64,000 nucleotides of DNA, from positions 1,178,001 through 1,242,000 of the forward strand of contig JAWKJM010000003.1 in NCBI GenBank assembly GCA_041393775.1. Direction: 5' to 3'. Below are positions 1-8,153 of the stretch, piece by piece. Position 1 is the stretch's first letter. Every line of letters starts with the position of its first letter. The DNA is from JADKAV01 sp041393775 (lineage in GTDB: Bacteria; Actinomycetota; Actinomycetes; S36-B12; UBA10799). The notes beneath the pieces were generated by a model. That model was not told where the DNA came from, did not search any database, and saw only the letters and a list, made by a program, of their open reading frames with translations. Position numbers and translations under genes: made by a program.

Positions 1-217
1 CGGTCGCCGCCGCCAGGTTGAGCTCGCTGAGCCGCTGCGCGGCGGCCCGGACGTGACGACCGTCGTGCCGGTCGCGGTGACCGACGGTGTTGCGGCGCCG
101 GTCGGTTCCGGGATACTGGCGCTGACGCAGGCCAACGCCCTTGCCGTCGTGCCCCCGAGCAGTTCGGCCGTGGACCGTGGCGAGACCGTGATGGCAGTCA
201 TGCTGGAGCACACGTGA
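1..217 (+). CDS. moeA: MoeA/Glp-family molybdopterin molybdotransferase, C-terminal part (cut by window start)
   Basis: Reading from base 2 gives an open frame whose end (LALTQANALAVVPPSS, then GETVMAVMLEHT) matches the C-terminal beta-barrel domain of the MoeA/gephyrin family, including the conserved AN-A--P block. MoeA inserts molybdenum into molybdopterin. In corynebacteria a MoeA-like paralog, Glp, instead binds FtsZ at the divisome and works with the membrane protein GlpR. The stop overlaps the next start by four bases (GTGA), and a GlpR/SepX-like gene lies two genes downstream, so a Glp role is possible. The catalytic part lies outside the window, so enzyme and scaffold cannot be told apart here. 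Confidence 0.8.
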   Translation, partial: GRRRQVELAEPLRGGPDVTTVVPVAVTDGVAAPVGSGILALTQANALAVVPPSSSAVDRGETVMAVMLEHT

Positions 218-858
218 ACCGCCTGTGGCCGACGACTTTGCAGCGCGACGGAATCGGGCTGCGTCCGCTCAGCTACCGGGACCGTCGCGCGTGGCAGAAC
301 GTGAGATCGCGCAACGCCCAATGGCTGAAGCCTTGGGACGCGACTCTCCCGCCGGGTGCCCATGATGCGGCCACGACCTTCCGGGGCATGGTCCGTTCGC
401 TGCGGGCCTCGGCCCGCGCAGGTACGACACTTCCCTTCGCGCTCGAAGTCGATGGCCGGTTCCGGGGCCAGGTGACCGTCGGCGGCCTTCAGCTCGGCTC
501 CCTGCGCGGGGGTCATGTCGGGTACTGGATCGATCAGGAAGTGGCCGGCCAGGGCGTGATGCCGATGGCCGTGGCCATGGTGTGCGACCACTGCTTCCAG
601 TCCGGTCTGCATCGCATCGAGATCAACATCCGCCCGGAGAACCGGCCCAGCATCCGGGTAGTGGAGAAGCTGGGGTTCCGGTACGAGGGACTGCGCGAAC
701 GCTACCTGCACATCGACGGTGATTGGCGCGACCACGTCAGCTACGCAATGACGGTTGAGGATCTCAGCGAACCCCTGGCCGATGTCTTCGCACGCCGATA
801 CGGGCAACCGAGCGACAGGACCCAGGGAACACGCCGCGCAAATCCTGGTTCTGGCTGA
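214..858 (+). CDS. rimJ: GNAT family N-acetyltransferase, RimJ-like
   Basis: This 214-residue protein has the GNAT fold. An N-terminal IGLRPLSYRDRRAW segment leads to a central acetyl-CoA region (VGYWIDQEVAGQGVMPMAV), then the RIEINIRPENRPSIRVVEKLGF block typical of RimJ/RimL enzymes, which acetylate N-termini of ribosomal or other proteins. The GTG start overlaps the moeA stop, so the two are translationally coupled. The order moeA, rimJ-like, sepX-like is the usual actinobacterial one. The actual substrate cannot be read from the sequence. The last 20 or so residues are charged and probably disordered. Confidence 0.88.
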   Translation: MNRLWPTTLQRDGIGLRPLSYRDRRAWQNVRSRNAQWLKPWDATLPPGAHDAATTFRGMVRSLRASARAGTTLPFALEVDGRFRGQVTVGGLQLGSLRGGHVGYWIDQEVAGQGVMPMAVAMVCDHCFQSGLHRIEINIRPENRPSIRVVEKLGFRYEGLRERYLHIDGDWRDHVSYAMTVEDLSEPLADVFARRYGQPSDRTQGTRRANPGSG

Positions 859-880
859 CTGGGAACCGTAGGCTGAGCGC

Positions 881-1669
881 GTGCTCACTGGCCTTCTCTA
901 CGCCGCAGTCATCGCTATGTGGGCGGTTGTTCTCCTTCCCCGCTGGTTGGGAACGTCGGATCGATACCGCGACACCCGCACCGCCCAGCGCTTCCGCCGC
1001 TCGCTCCGTTCGGTGTCCACTCGGCGCCATCGCTCGCACGACGTCGCGGCGATGCCCGGCGCCAGGGCGGGCCGGGTGGATACGGCTCCGCGCGACGCGG
1101 CCATCGACGAACACCTCGACCTCGGCATCGATCCCTTCGTCGGCACCGCCGAGGACGGTCACCGCCGCCGTGCGCGCGACCAGCACGCCCGCAAGCAGGC
1201 CACCGCAGCCGCCGCGGTCCGCCGTCGCCGCACGCTGCTGGGGCTGAGTCTTGCCAGCATCGTGTCGGTCGTCGGGCTGGTGATGGGCTTCGTTCCGATC
1301 CTGCTCGCGCTGCTGTCCACCGGGGCACTGGCCGGGTATGTCTACTTGTTGCGCTCTCAGTCGAAGGCCCGGGAGCGGCTGCTCGCCGCCCGCCGTGCGA
1401 CAAGTCGCACGGACTCCGCCACCGACGCTGGGCAGGACCGGAACACATGGGAGCCGGTCGAGGCCCCGGTGCCCTCGTACATGCGCGCCCCCCGGGCGAC
1501 GGCGGTTCCCCGCGAGATCGATTCCACGGACAACGGCCCCTGGACCGCCGAGCGCATGCTCGAGCAGGCCGCGGCGCTGCGCACGGGTGAGGACATCGAG
1601 GCCGAGCTCGGGCTCGACGAGTACGCCTACCCATCGGAGTACGAGACCGCGCGGGCGGTCAACGAGTAG
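881..1669 (+). CDS. sepX: SepX/GlpR-like divisome membrane protein
   Basis: The 262-residue protein starts with one hydrophobic segment (about residues 3-22, LLYAAVIAMWAVVLLPRWL). A basic cytoplasmic linker follows, then a hydrophobic hairpin at about 122-158 (GLSLASIVSVVGLVMGFVPI and the next segment), and an acidic tail. This topology and the conserved LLPRWL start match the actinobacterial SepX/GlpR family. SepX supports septation in Streptomyces; GlpR is the membrane receptor for Glp in Corynebacterium. Its place two genes after moeA/glp fits. The GTG start lies 6 nt after TAGGCT (869-874), suggesting its own leaderless transcript. Family assignment is from recalled topology and synteny. 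Confidence 0.72.
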   Translation: MLTGLLYAAVIAMWAVVLLPRWLGTSDRYRDTRTAQRFRRSLRSVSTRRHRSHDVAAMPGARAGRVDTAPRDAAIDEHLDLGIDPFVGTAEDGHRRRARDQHARKQATAAAAVRRRRTLLGLSLASIVSVVGLVMGFVPILLALLSTGALAGYVYLLRSQSKARERLLAARRATSRTDSATDAGQDRNTWEPVEAPVPSYMRAPRATAVPREIDSTDNGPWTAERMLEQAAALRTGEDIEAELGLDEYAYPSEYETARAVNE

Positions 1670-1700
1670 CGCGGCGGCGATTGCTACCCTGTTCGCACCG

Positions 1701-1776
<76 letters not shown>

Positions 1777-1778
1777 GC

Positions 1779-1799
1779 AGGGTTCAATGATCGAACCCT
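1779..1799 (+). terminator. Hairpin after tRNA-Ala, possible terminator
   Basis: AGGGTTC and GAACCCT form a 7-bp stem with a 7-nt loop, five bases past the tRNA end. There is no real T tract, so it may be a terminator or a processing hairpin. Confidence 0.4.
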
Positions 1800-1882
1800 T
1801 GCCAACGATGGATCCAGTCGAAGTTCTCGTCGAGTCGCGATTGCATCCGCCCGCGGGGGCGCTCGATCGGCGTCCGCTTGGC

Positions 1883-2000
1883 TTTGTGACGAAGGTGCGG
1901 AACCCATCGGGCCTGTTGTGACGAAGGTGGGGGTGACACGCCGAAGGGACCCAGCACCTTCGTCACAAACCGGCCTCAAGCCGCGCACCTTCGTCACAAA
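1883..2000. repeat. Nested palindromic element GAAGGTGC, copy 1
   Basis: Two forward units (TTTGTGACGAAGGTGCGG at 1883 and TTGTGACGAAGGTGGGG at 1916) are followed by two inverted units (CAGCACCTTCGTCACAAA ending at 1969 and CGCGCACCTTCGTCACAAA ending at 2000). The forward-forward-inverted-inverted layout could fold into nested hairpins. It ends 16 bp from the pmt stop. Four more copies lie at 12927, 19883, 23021 and 27863, all intergenic. Confidence 0.9.
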
Positions 2001-2015
2001 GGCGAGGTGGGCAGA

Positions 2016-3536
2016 TCACACCCAGGTCGGCAGCCACATGCGCATCTGCCACTGGTCGTTGGGAATCACCTGTCCGGTCCAGATCGGGTAGAACCACCAC
2101 GACGCCGCCAGCGCGGCCAGCAGGAAAACCACCACGGTGATCGCCCCGTTCCCACGGCGGTCGGTGGTGTCCGCCGGCCCCCCCAGGACCGAGCCGATCG
2201 ACAAGGTCAAGGCCATGACCATGAACGGCAGGAACACGATCGAGTAGAAGCTGAAGACAGTGCGTTCCTGGTACATCAGCCACGGCGCCCAGCCCGCCAG
2301 GAAACCGCAGAGGACGGCACCGGCGCGCCAGTCACGCACGGCGAACCAGCGCCAGATCTGGTGGAGCAGGGCCAAAGTGGCCGCCCACCAGATCACGGGG
2401 TTGCCCAGTGCGATCACTTCCTGCGAGCACGAGGAAGAGTTGCACGACAACCCCTCGGACTCGTAGTAGAAACTCGTCGGCCGGGCCAGGACCGGCCACC
2501 CCCACGCGTTGGCTTGATACGAATGCGTGGTCGTCAAGCCGGTGTGAAACCGATATGCCTCCGCGTGGTAGTGGGCCAGGGAACGCAGTGCCGCCTGGAT
2601 TCCCGTGTAGCCGCCGTTGTCGGCTGCCCAGTTGCGCAGGTATCCGGCGCTGGTGAACCACCCGTACCAGGTGGCCAGATAGGTGAGGAACACCAGCGGG
2701 AGGATGACCAGTGCCGCCGGCAGCGCATCGCGCAACACCGTCTTGCCGATCGCGTTGCGCTGATCCAGTCGCCGCCGCCAGCCGAGATCCCAGAACACTG
2801 TCAGCAGGCCGAAGGCGATCACGAACCACAGCCCGCTCCACTTGACCCCGCAGGCCAGCCCCAGTGCGACAGCGGCCACCCATCGCCATGGCCGCAGGCC
2901 GCGCTTGGGCCACAGTCGGCGCGTCCTGTCACGGTCGAGCAGCAGTGCGCCGAAGGCCACCAGGACCATGAACGACAGGATCCCGTCGAGCAAGGCGGTG
3001 CGGCTCAAGACGATGGCCATCCCGTCGATGGCCAGCAGGAACCCGGCCACAGTCCCCAGCAGGTTAGAGCCGGTCAGCCGGCGCACGATCCGAGCCAGCA
3101 GCAGCACGGACAGGATGCCCAGGACGGCCACGGCGATCCGCCAGCCGAAAGGGTCGGCGCCGAACAGCCACTCGCCGCTGCCGATCACCCATTTCCCGAA
3201 CGGGGGATGCACCACGTAGGAGGGCGTGTCCTTGAAGATCTCGCGCGCCGCGTCGAGGTTGCCGTCCATGTTCAGCAACATGTCGTTGGCGTTCTCTCGT
3301 GCCTCCTGTTCGTGGCCGAACAGGAGCAGGGCCAGGCCATCCTTGGCGTAGTAGGTCTCGTCGAACACCAGCGCGTGTGGCTGGCCAAGGCCAGGCAGCC
3401 GAAGCGCCGCCGCCACCCCTGCCATCGCCAGCGGCCCGACCCAGCCCCGCCAGCCGCCGGTGGGGCGCCGAACCGGGTCCGTGCTGGCGCTGTGCGTGGG
3501 CTGCACAGCGGTTGTTAGGCTCACGCGGGCCAGCAT
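2016..3536 (-). CDS. pmt: Dolichyl-phosphate-mannose--protein mannosyltransferase (PMT family)
   Basis: This GT39-type multi-pass membrane enzyme transfers mannose from polyprenyl-phosphate-mannose to serine or threonine of secreted proteins during export. From the chosen ATG it is 506 residues. After a first membrane segment comes VFDETYYAKDG (Asp-Glu near residue 59), the acidic pair that is catalytic in this family, then HPPFGKW near residue 110 in the next external loop. Many hydrophobic segments and a C-terminal four-helix PMT region (ending QWQMRMWLPTWV) follow. The gene is divergent from rsmI, the usual actinobacterial arrangement, with only 13 bp between starts. The open frame extends further upstream but would run into rsmI; GTG at 3524 is an alternative start. 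Confidence 0.92.
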   Translation of the reverse strand: MLARVSLTTAVQPTHSASTDPVRRPTGGWRGWVGPLAMAGVAAALRLPGLGQPHALVFDETYYAKDGLALLLFGHEQEARENANDMLLNMDGNLDAAREIFKDTPSYVVHPPFGKWVIGSGEWLFGADPFGWRIAVAVLGILSVLLLARIVRRLTGSNLLGTVAGFLLAIDGMAIVLSRTALLDGILSFMVLVAFGALLLDRDRTRRLWPKRGLRPWRWVAAVALGLACGVKWSGLWFVIAFGLLTVFWDLGWRRRLDQRNAIGKTVLRDALPAALVILPLVFLTYLATWYGWFTSAGYLRNWAADNGGYTGIQAALRSLAHYHAEAYRFHTGLTTTHSYQANAWGWPVLARPTSFYYESEGLSCNSSSCSQEVIALGNPVIWWAATLALLHQIWRWFAVRDWRAGAVLCGFLAGWAPWLMYQERTVFSFYSIVFLPFMVMALTLSIGSVLGGPADTTDRRGNGAITVVVFLLAALAASWWFYPIWTGQVIPNDQWQMRMWLPTWV

Positions 3537-3549
3537 ATGGAGGTTCCCG

Positions 3550-4392
3550 GTGACACACGATGACGGCATCCTCATCGTGGCTGCCACGCCGCTGGGCAAC
3601 CCGGGGGATGCGTCACCCCGACTACGCGATGCGCTGGCTAGCGCGGACGTGGTCGCCGCTGAGGACACCCGCCGGATGCGACGGCTCGCCGCCGACTTGG
3701 GGATCCGCATCCAGGGCCGCGTGATCTCGCACTTCGACGCCGTGGAGGCGAAGCGATCGCAGGCACTGGCTGACTACGTGGCGCAGGGTCTGACCGTCCT
3801 GGTGGTCAGCGACGCGGGGATGCCGCTGGTCAGCGACCCTGGGTTGTCGGCGGTACGGCGTTGCATCGACGCCGGGCTGCCGGTCACCTGCCTGCCGGGT
3901 CCCAGCGCCGTCACCACCGCGTTGGTCCTCAGCGGGCTGCCAGCCGACCGCTTCTGCTTCGAAGGCTTCCTGCCGCGGCGATCCGCCCAGCGCCGGACGC
4001 GCCTGCGGTCCCTGGCCGGCGAGCCCCGGACGATGGTGTTCTTCGAGAGCCCGCGCCGGTTGCAGGACTGCCTCGGCGACCTGGTCGAGATCTTCGGCGC
4101 CGATCGGCAGGTCGCGGTGTGCCGGGAACTGACCAAGACGTACGAGGAGGTGGTGCGCGGCACGGCGGCGGAAATGGTGGACCGGGCCGGCGACCTCCTC
4201 GGCGAGATCACCCTGGTCGTGGCCGGTGCGCCGGAGGTTGAAACGGATCCCGCCGACCTGGTCGATGAGGTCGAGGCGCTGGTTGCCGCCGGGATGCGCC
4301 GCAGCGAGGCGGTCGCGCGGGTCGCGCGTGAGGCGGGGGTCTCCCGCCGGGAACTGTACGCGCTGGTGGTGGCGCCCGAACGGATGGATTGA
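3550..4392 (+). CDS. rsmI: 16S rRNA (cytidine(1402)-2'-O)-methyltransferase
   Basis: RsmI methylates the ribose 2'-O of C1402 in the decoding centre of 16S rRNA using SAM. The 280-residue protein has the family start ILIVAATPLGNPGDASPRLRD, then VVAAEDTRR, SDAGMPLVSDPG and the LPGPSAVTTAL loop, followed by FEGFLPR and FFESPRRL. The C-terminal part is helical. GTG is chosen because GGAGG lies just upstream; a longer frame would overlap the divergent pmt start. A TAGGCT hexamer at 3515-3520 is a possible -10 box, which would give a leader of about 25 nt. Confidence 0.95.
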   Translation: MTHDDGILIVAATPLGNPGDASPRLRDALASADVVAAEDTRRMRRLAADLGIRIQGRVISHFDAVEAKRSQALADYVAQGLTVLVVSDAGMPLVSDPGLSAVRRCIDAGLPVTCLPGPSAVTTALVLSGLPADRFCFEGFLPRRSAQRRTRLRSLAGEPRTMVFFESPRRLQDCLGDLVEIFGADRQVAVCRELTKTYEEVVRGTAAEMVDRAGDLLGEITLVVAGAPEVETDPADLVDEVEALVAAGMRRSEAVARVAREAGVSRRELYALVVAPERMD

Positions 4393-4411
4393 GCCATGGT
4401 CCGGCTGGGCA

Positions 4412-4450
4412 TGGCAAAGATCTGTCGCTGAGAGCGACGAGTCTTTGCCA
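4412..4450. repeat. Compound hairpin TGGCAAAGA, copy 1
   Basis: TGGCAAAGA (4412-4420) pairs perfectly with TCTTTGCCA (4442-4450), and inside it TCGCT pairs with AGCGA around a 3-nt loop. A related sequence, in the opposite orientation, lies at 49854-49893. This copy sits between the rsmI stop and the remnant of a GAP-family gene. It could act as a terminator for rsmI, but there is no T tract. Confidence 0.7.
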
Positions 4451-4459
4451 CGCCTCGGC

Positions 4460-4806
4460 TTCTTGCGCGGCGGCCACCGCCTTGCGGGAGCACAATGGGC
4501 CGGTCCGCTACGGCCGATGTCGGCGGCCGACCCCAAGGAGTTGCTGATGGCCGGCGCCGTGGGACTCGCGGTCGGCGCCAGTGACGCAGGCGCGTCGGCT
4601 GCAGCCGGCGCCATCGCCGTATTCGTACTGGTGGGTGCGGCAGCGTGATCGCTCCTCTGGTCGTCTTCCTGGCAGGCGGCGAGTCCTCGTTGCGGCGGTT
4701 GGGGACGGCCCGGGAGTGGCTGCAGCGCAACAGTGCCGCGGTTGCCGCCGGCGTGCTCGCGGTGTTGGGCTTGTTCCTGCTCGTCGGCGGGATGTCGAAA
4801 CTCTAG
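4460..4806 (+). pseudogene. Remnant of a GAP/Sap-family membrane protein gene, truncated and frameshifted
   Basis: One frame reads MSAADPKELLMAGAVGLAVG and continues to VFVLVGAAA before a TGA at 4646-4648. The next frame, opening at the overlapping GTG (4645), carries on with VIAPLVVFLAGGE, then REWLQRNSAAVAAGVLAVLG and ends GGMSKL at 4806. Together these read as the C-terminal third of GAP-family (Sap-like) six-helix transport proteins: the NPK-like DPK, the P-V-L--GG loop, the WL-RN segment and the last helix. The N-terminal two thirds are absent. The break is a single frame change. It could instead be two tiny coupled membrane ORFs or a sequencing error, but the missing N-terminus makes decay most likely. 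Confidence 0.6.
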
Positions 4807-4906
4807 CCCGCGTCGCGGAGGGTGTTTGCGGAACGGACACGCCATCGCGGGATCAGCGCCACACCGCTGCTCATAAACTGGAACCAGTCCAGCCGGGAGA
4901 TTCCAC

Positions 4907-6445
4907 ATGAGCAAGGCGTTCTACGTCACGACGCCCATCTATTACGTCAACGACGCCCCCCACATCGGGCACGCCTACACCACGGTGGCCGGTGACGTCC
5001 TGACCCGCTGGCACCGGCAGCGGCAGGAGCCGGTGTTCTACCTGACCGGCACGGATGAGCATGGGACGAAGGTCCAGCGCAAGGCCGAGGACAACGGGAT
5101 CGCCCCGCAGCAATGGTGCGACCGGCTTGTGGAACAGTCCTGGCTTCCGGTTCTGGAAACCGTGGATGCCGCCAACGACGACTTCATCCGTACCACCAGC
5201 GCCAGGCACCGCAAAGGCGTGCAGCGGTTCTGGGAGACCCTGCGGGCGAACGGTCACGTCTACGAGGCCGACTTCGAGGGCCCCTATTGCGTGGGTTGCG
5301 AGGAGTTCAAGCGCCCTGGCGATCTTGTGGACGGCAGGTGCCCGATCCACCTGCAGCCGGTCGAGATGCTGCACGAATCGAACTACTTCTTCCGGCTGGC
5401 GGCCTTCCAGGACGCACTTCTCGAGCACTACGAGCGGCATCCGACTGCGGTGGAGCCGAAGAGCGCGTACAACGAGGTCGTGTCATTCATCAAGAGTGGC
5501 CTCGAGGACATCTCGATGTCGCGCTCGAGTGTTTCCTGGGGGGTGCCGCTGCCATGGGATGAGGAGCAGGTCGTTTACGTGTGGTTCGACGCACTGCTGA
5601 ACTACATCACCGCCATCGGGTACGGCGACGGAGATCCCAAGTTCGACACCATCTGGCCGGCGAACGTACACCTTGTGGGCAAGGACATCCTGCGCTTCCA
5701 CGCGGTCTATTGGCCCGCGATGCTGATGGCTGCCGGCCTGCCGCTGCCGGAGAAGGTCTTCGCCCACGGCTGGCTGCTGGTCGGCGGCGAGAAGATGAGC
5801 AAGAGCAAGCTCACGGGTATCTCCCCGGAGCAGATCACCGACGAGTTCGGCTCCGACGCCTTCCGCTACTACTTCCTGCGCGCCATCGCGTTCGGGCAGG
5901 ACGGTTCGTTCTCCTACGAGGACATGGCTGCTCGCTACCAGGCGGAACTGGCTAACGGGGTAGGCAACCTGGCCGCCCGCGCCACGGCGATGGTCGGGCG
6001 ATACCGTGACGGCATCCTGCCCGCGCCCGGCGACTATGCCAATGTCGACCGCGGCCTGCAGGAGTTGCTCGCCGCCAAGGCCGAGGCCGCCGACGCTGCG
6101 ATGGGCCGGTTGGACTTCAGCGCGGGCATCCTCGCGGTGAAGGACTTCGTGGACGCGGTCAACATGTACGTGACGGAGCAGCAACCCTGGGTGCTGGCCA
6201 AGGATGAGGCCTCTGCGGGCCGCCTGGACACGGTGCTGTACACGATCTGTGAGGCCCTGCGGGCCATCGCGGTGCTGTACCACCCGGTGATGCCCAAGGC
6301 CACGGCCTCGTTGTGGCAGCAACTCGGAGCGACCGGGGAACTGGGGGAGCAATCCGTGCTCAAGGTGGGCCAGTGGGGCCAGCTCGCACCGGGCAGCACG
6401 GTGACCAAGGGCGACCCGTTGTTCCCGCGGCTGGATACCGCATGA
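4907..6445 (+). CDS. metG: Methionyl-tRNA synthetase
   Basis: This class I aminoacyl-tRNA synthetase charges tRNA-Met. The 512-residue protein begins YVTTPIYYVNDAPHIGHAYT (HIGH signature, residues 19-22), carries the connective-peptide cysteines of CVGCEEF and RCPIH, and has KMSKS at about residues 296-300. There is no C-terminal tRNA-binding (EMAP-like) extension, as in the shorter actinobacterial enzymes. It is first in a run with tatD, rsmA and ispE; its stop overlaps the tatD start (ATGA). TAAACT near 4875 is a possible -10 box for the run. Confidence 0.97.
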   Translation: MSKAFYVTTPIYYVNDAPHIGHAYTTVAGDVLTRWHRQRQEPVFYLTGTDEHGTKVQRKAEDNGIAPQQWCDRLVEQSWLPVLETVDAANDDFIRTTSARHRKGVQRFWETLRANGHVYEADFEGPYCVGCEEFKRPGDLVDGRCPIHLQPVEMLHESNYFFRLAAFQDALLEHYERHPTAVEPKSAYNEVVSFIKSGLEDISMSRSSVSWGVPLPWDEEQVVYVWFDALLNYITAIGYGDGDPKFDTIWPANVHLVGKDILRFHAVYWPAMLMAAGLPLPEKVFAHGWLLVGGEKMSKSKLTGISPEQITDEFGSDAFRYYFLRAIAFGQDGSFSYEDMAARYQAELANGVGNLAARATAMVGRYRDGILPAPGDYANVDRGLQELLAAKAEAADAAMGRLDFSAGILAVKDFVDAVNMYVTEQQPWVLAKDEASAGRLDTVLYTICEALRAIAVLYHPVMPKATASLWQQLGATGELGEQSVLKVGQWGQLAPGSTVTKGDPLFPRLDTA

Positions 6446-7299
6446 GCCTGCCGGCCGGGTACGCGCCGCTACCGGACCCGCTGCCGTCACCGGTGATCGA
6501 CAGCCACTGCCACCTCGATATCGGTGACCAGGGCCGTCACGGTGAGGCCGGGATCCCGGTGGACATGGCGCTTGCGGCGGCGGAGGCGGTGGGCGTCGAT
6601 GCCGTGGTCCAGGTCGGGGTGGACGTGGCCAGTTCCCGGCGGGCCGTGGAGATCGCCGGCGATTGGGCGCAGGTGGTTGCCGCCGTAGCCCTGCACCCCA
6701 ACGAGGCGCCGAGGATCCACGCGGAGCAGGGCCCGGTTGCGCTGGAGGCCGCGTGGAGCGAGATCGGTGAACTGGCCCGGGACGACCACGTCCTGGCGAT
6801 CGGGGAGACCGGGATGGACTTCTACCGCACCGACGCCCCGGGCCGCGCGGCGCAGGAGCAGTCGTTCCGCCGGCACATCGCCATCGCCAAGGAACTCGAC
6901 AAGACCCTCGTGATCCATGACCGGGACGCCCACGCCGACATCCTGCGGATCGTGGACGATGAGGGCCCACCGCGGCGAGTTGTCATGCACTGCTTCAGCG
7001 GGGACGCCGGGTTCGCGCAGGAAGTGACGCAGCGGGGGTGGTTCTGCTCGTTCGCCGGGGTGGTCACGTTCAAGAACGCCGCCGACCTGCGCGAGGCGCT
7101 AGCGGTGGTCCCGCGCGACCGGATCCTGGTCGAGACGGACGCACCCTTCCTCGCCCCGATGCCCCATCGGGGACGTCCTAATGCGTCCTACTTGATCCCG
7201 TGGACGATGCGGCGGATGGCCGAGGTCCTGGCCGCGGATCTGGGGGAGTTGTGTGAGACGGTGCGGGCCAACACGTTCGAGGCGTTCGGGAGTTTCTGA
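6442..7299 (+). CDS. tatD: TatD family metal-dependent hydrolase (DNase)
   Basis: TatD proteins are TIM-barrel, metal-dependent nucleases with 3'-5' DNase activity, linked to DNA repair. The 285-residue protein has the metal-binding start VIDSHCHLD (His22, His24), then VALHPNE, IGETGMDFYR, LVIHDRDAH, VMHCFSG and the final ILVETDAPFLAP block. The ATG overlaps the metG stop, and its own stop overlaps the rsmA start (TGATG), so the three are translationally coupled. A longer upstream frame exists but lies inside metG. Confidence 0.94.
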   Translation: MSLPAGYAPLPDPLPSPVIDSHCHLDIGDQGRHGEAGIPVDMALAAAEAVGVDAVVQVGVDVASSRRAVEIAGDWAQVVAAVALHPNEAPRIHAEQGPVALEAAWSEIGELARDDHVLAIGETGMDFYRTDAPGRAAQEQSFRRHIAIAKELDKTLVIHDRDAHADILRIVDDEGPPRRVVMHCFSGDAGFAQEVTQRGWFCSFAGVVTFKNAADLREALAVVPRDRILVETDAPFLAPMPHRGRPNASYLIPWTMRRMAEVLAADLGELCETVRANTFEAFGSF

Positions 7300-8144
7300 T
7301 GGGTGCGTTGGGCCCGGCCCAGATCCGGGAGCTGGCGCGCGAACTGGAACTGCGTCCGACCAAGAAGCTCGGCCAGAACTTCGTCATCGACCCCAACACG
7401 GTGCGGCGGATCGTCGCGCTCGCCGGGGTCGGCGCCGACGACGTGGTGCTGGAGGTGGGCCCCGGCCTCGGCTCGTTGACGCTAGCCCTGCTGGAGACCG
7501 GCGCCCGGGTTGAAGCTGTGGAGATCGACCGGCGCCTCGCAGAGCGGCTTCCGCGAACGGTGGCCGAGTTCGACCCGCCTGGGGCCCCACGATTGCGGGT
7601 TCGGCACGAGGACGCGCTCACGATCGTCCCGACGGAACCCGCACCCACCCGGTTTGTCGCCAACCTGCCTTACAACACCGGTGTCCCCATCCTGCTGAAT
7701 GTGCTGGCCCGTTTCCCCAGCGCCGAATCCGGCGTGGTCATGGTGCAGTCCGAGGTGGCGGCCAGGCTTACGGCGCGTCCCGGGTCACGCCTTTACGGTG
7801 TTCCAACGGTCAAGACCGCCTGGTGGGCAGACACCCGCAGCCTGGGGAAGGTCGGCACGGAGGTCTTCTGGCCAGCCCCCAACGTGCAGTCCGGTCTGGT
7901 CGGATTCGTCCGGCATCCCGTCACCCGGCCCGAACTACGCACCGTGACCTTCGAGGCGATCGACGCGGCGTTCGCGCAGCGCCGCAAGATGCTGCGCAGC
8001 GCCCTGCGGGAGTGGGCCGCTCCGCTTCCGGCCCACGAGGTTCTCGAAAGCGCGGGACTGGACCCGAGCGTGCGCGGGGAATCCCTGACGGTCGAGCAGT
8101 TCCGGGCCCTCGCCAGCGCGAAGTCACGGCTGCTCGAGCCATAG
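7299..8144 (+). CDS. rsmA: 16S rRNA (adenine(1518)-N(6)/adenine(1519)-N(6))-dimethyltransferase
   Basis: RsmA (KsgA) dimethylates two adjacent adenines near the 3' end of 16S rRNA, a late ribosome-assembly step. The 281-residue protein has KKLGQNFVID near the start, the SAM-binding VVLEVGPGLGSLTLALLE, the acidic EAVEIDRRLAERL and the catalytic NLPYN near residue 122. The C-terminal helical part includes QRRKMLRSALREW. Its start overlaps the tatD stop. The rpfB gene often found between tatD and rsmA in related genomes is absent. Confidence 0.97.
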   Translation: MGALGPAQIRELARELELRPTKKLGQNFVIDPNTVRRIVALAGVGADDVVLEVGPGLGSLTLALLETGARVEAVEIDRRLAERLPRTVAEFDPPGAPRLRVRHEDALTIVPTEPAPTRFVANLPYNTGVPILLNVLARFPSAESGVVMVQSEVAARLTARPGSRLYGVPTVKTAWWADTRSLGKVGTEVFWPAPNVQSGLVGFVRHPVTRPELRTVTFEAIDAAFAQRRKMLRSALREWAAPLPAHEVLESAGLDPSVRGESLTVEQFRALASAKSRLLEP

Positions 8145-8153
8145 CCTTGACCG

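Noticed and set aside
2007..3518. A 503-codon plus-strand open frame opposite pmt
   Set aside because: It is antisense to a clear membrane enzyme, is rich in Pro, Gln and Arg, has no family match, and is typical of antisense frames in GC-rich DNA.
4226..4516. Extending the GAP-like fragment upstream in the same frame through rsmI
   Set aside because: That part overlaps the conserved C-terminus of rsmI and has no membrane-protein character.
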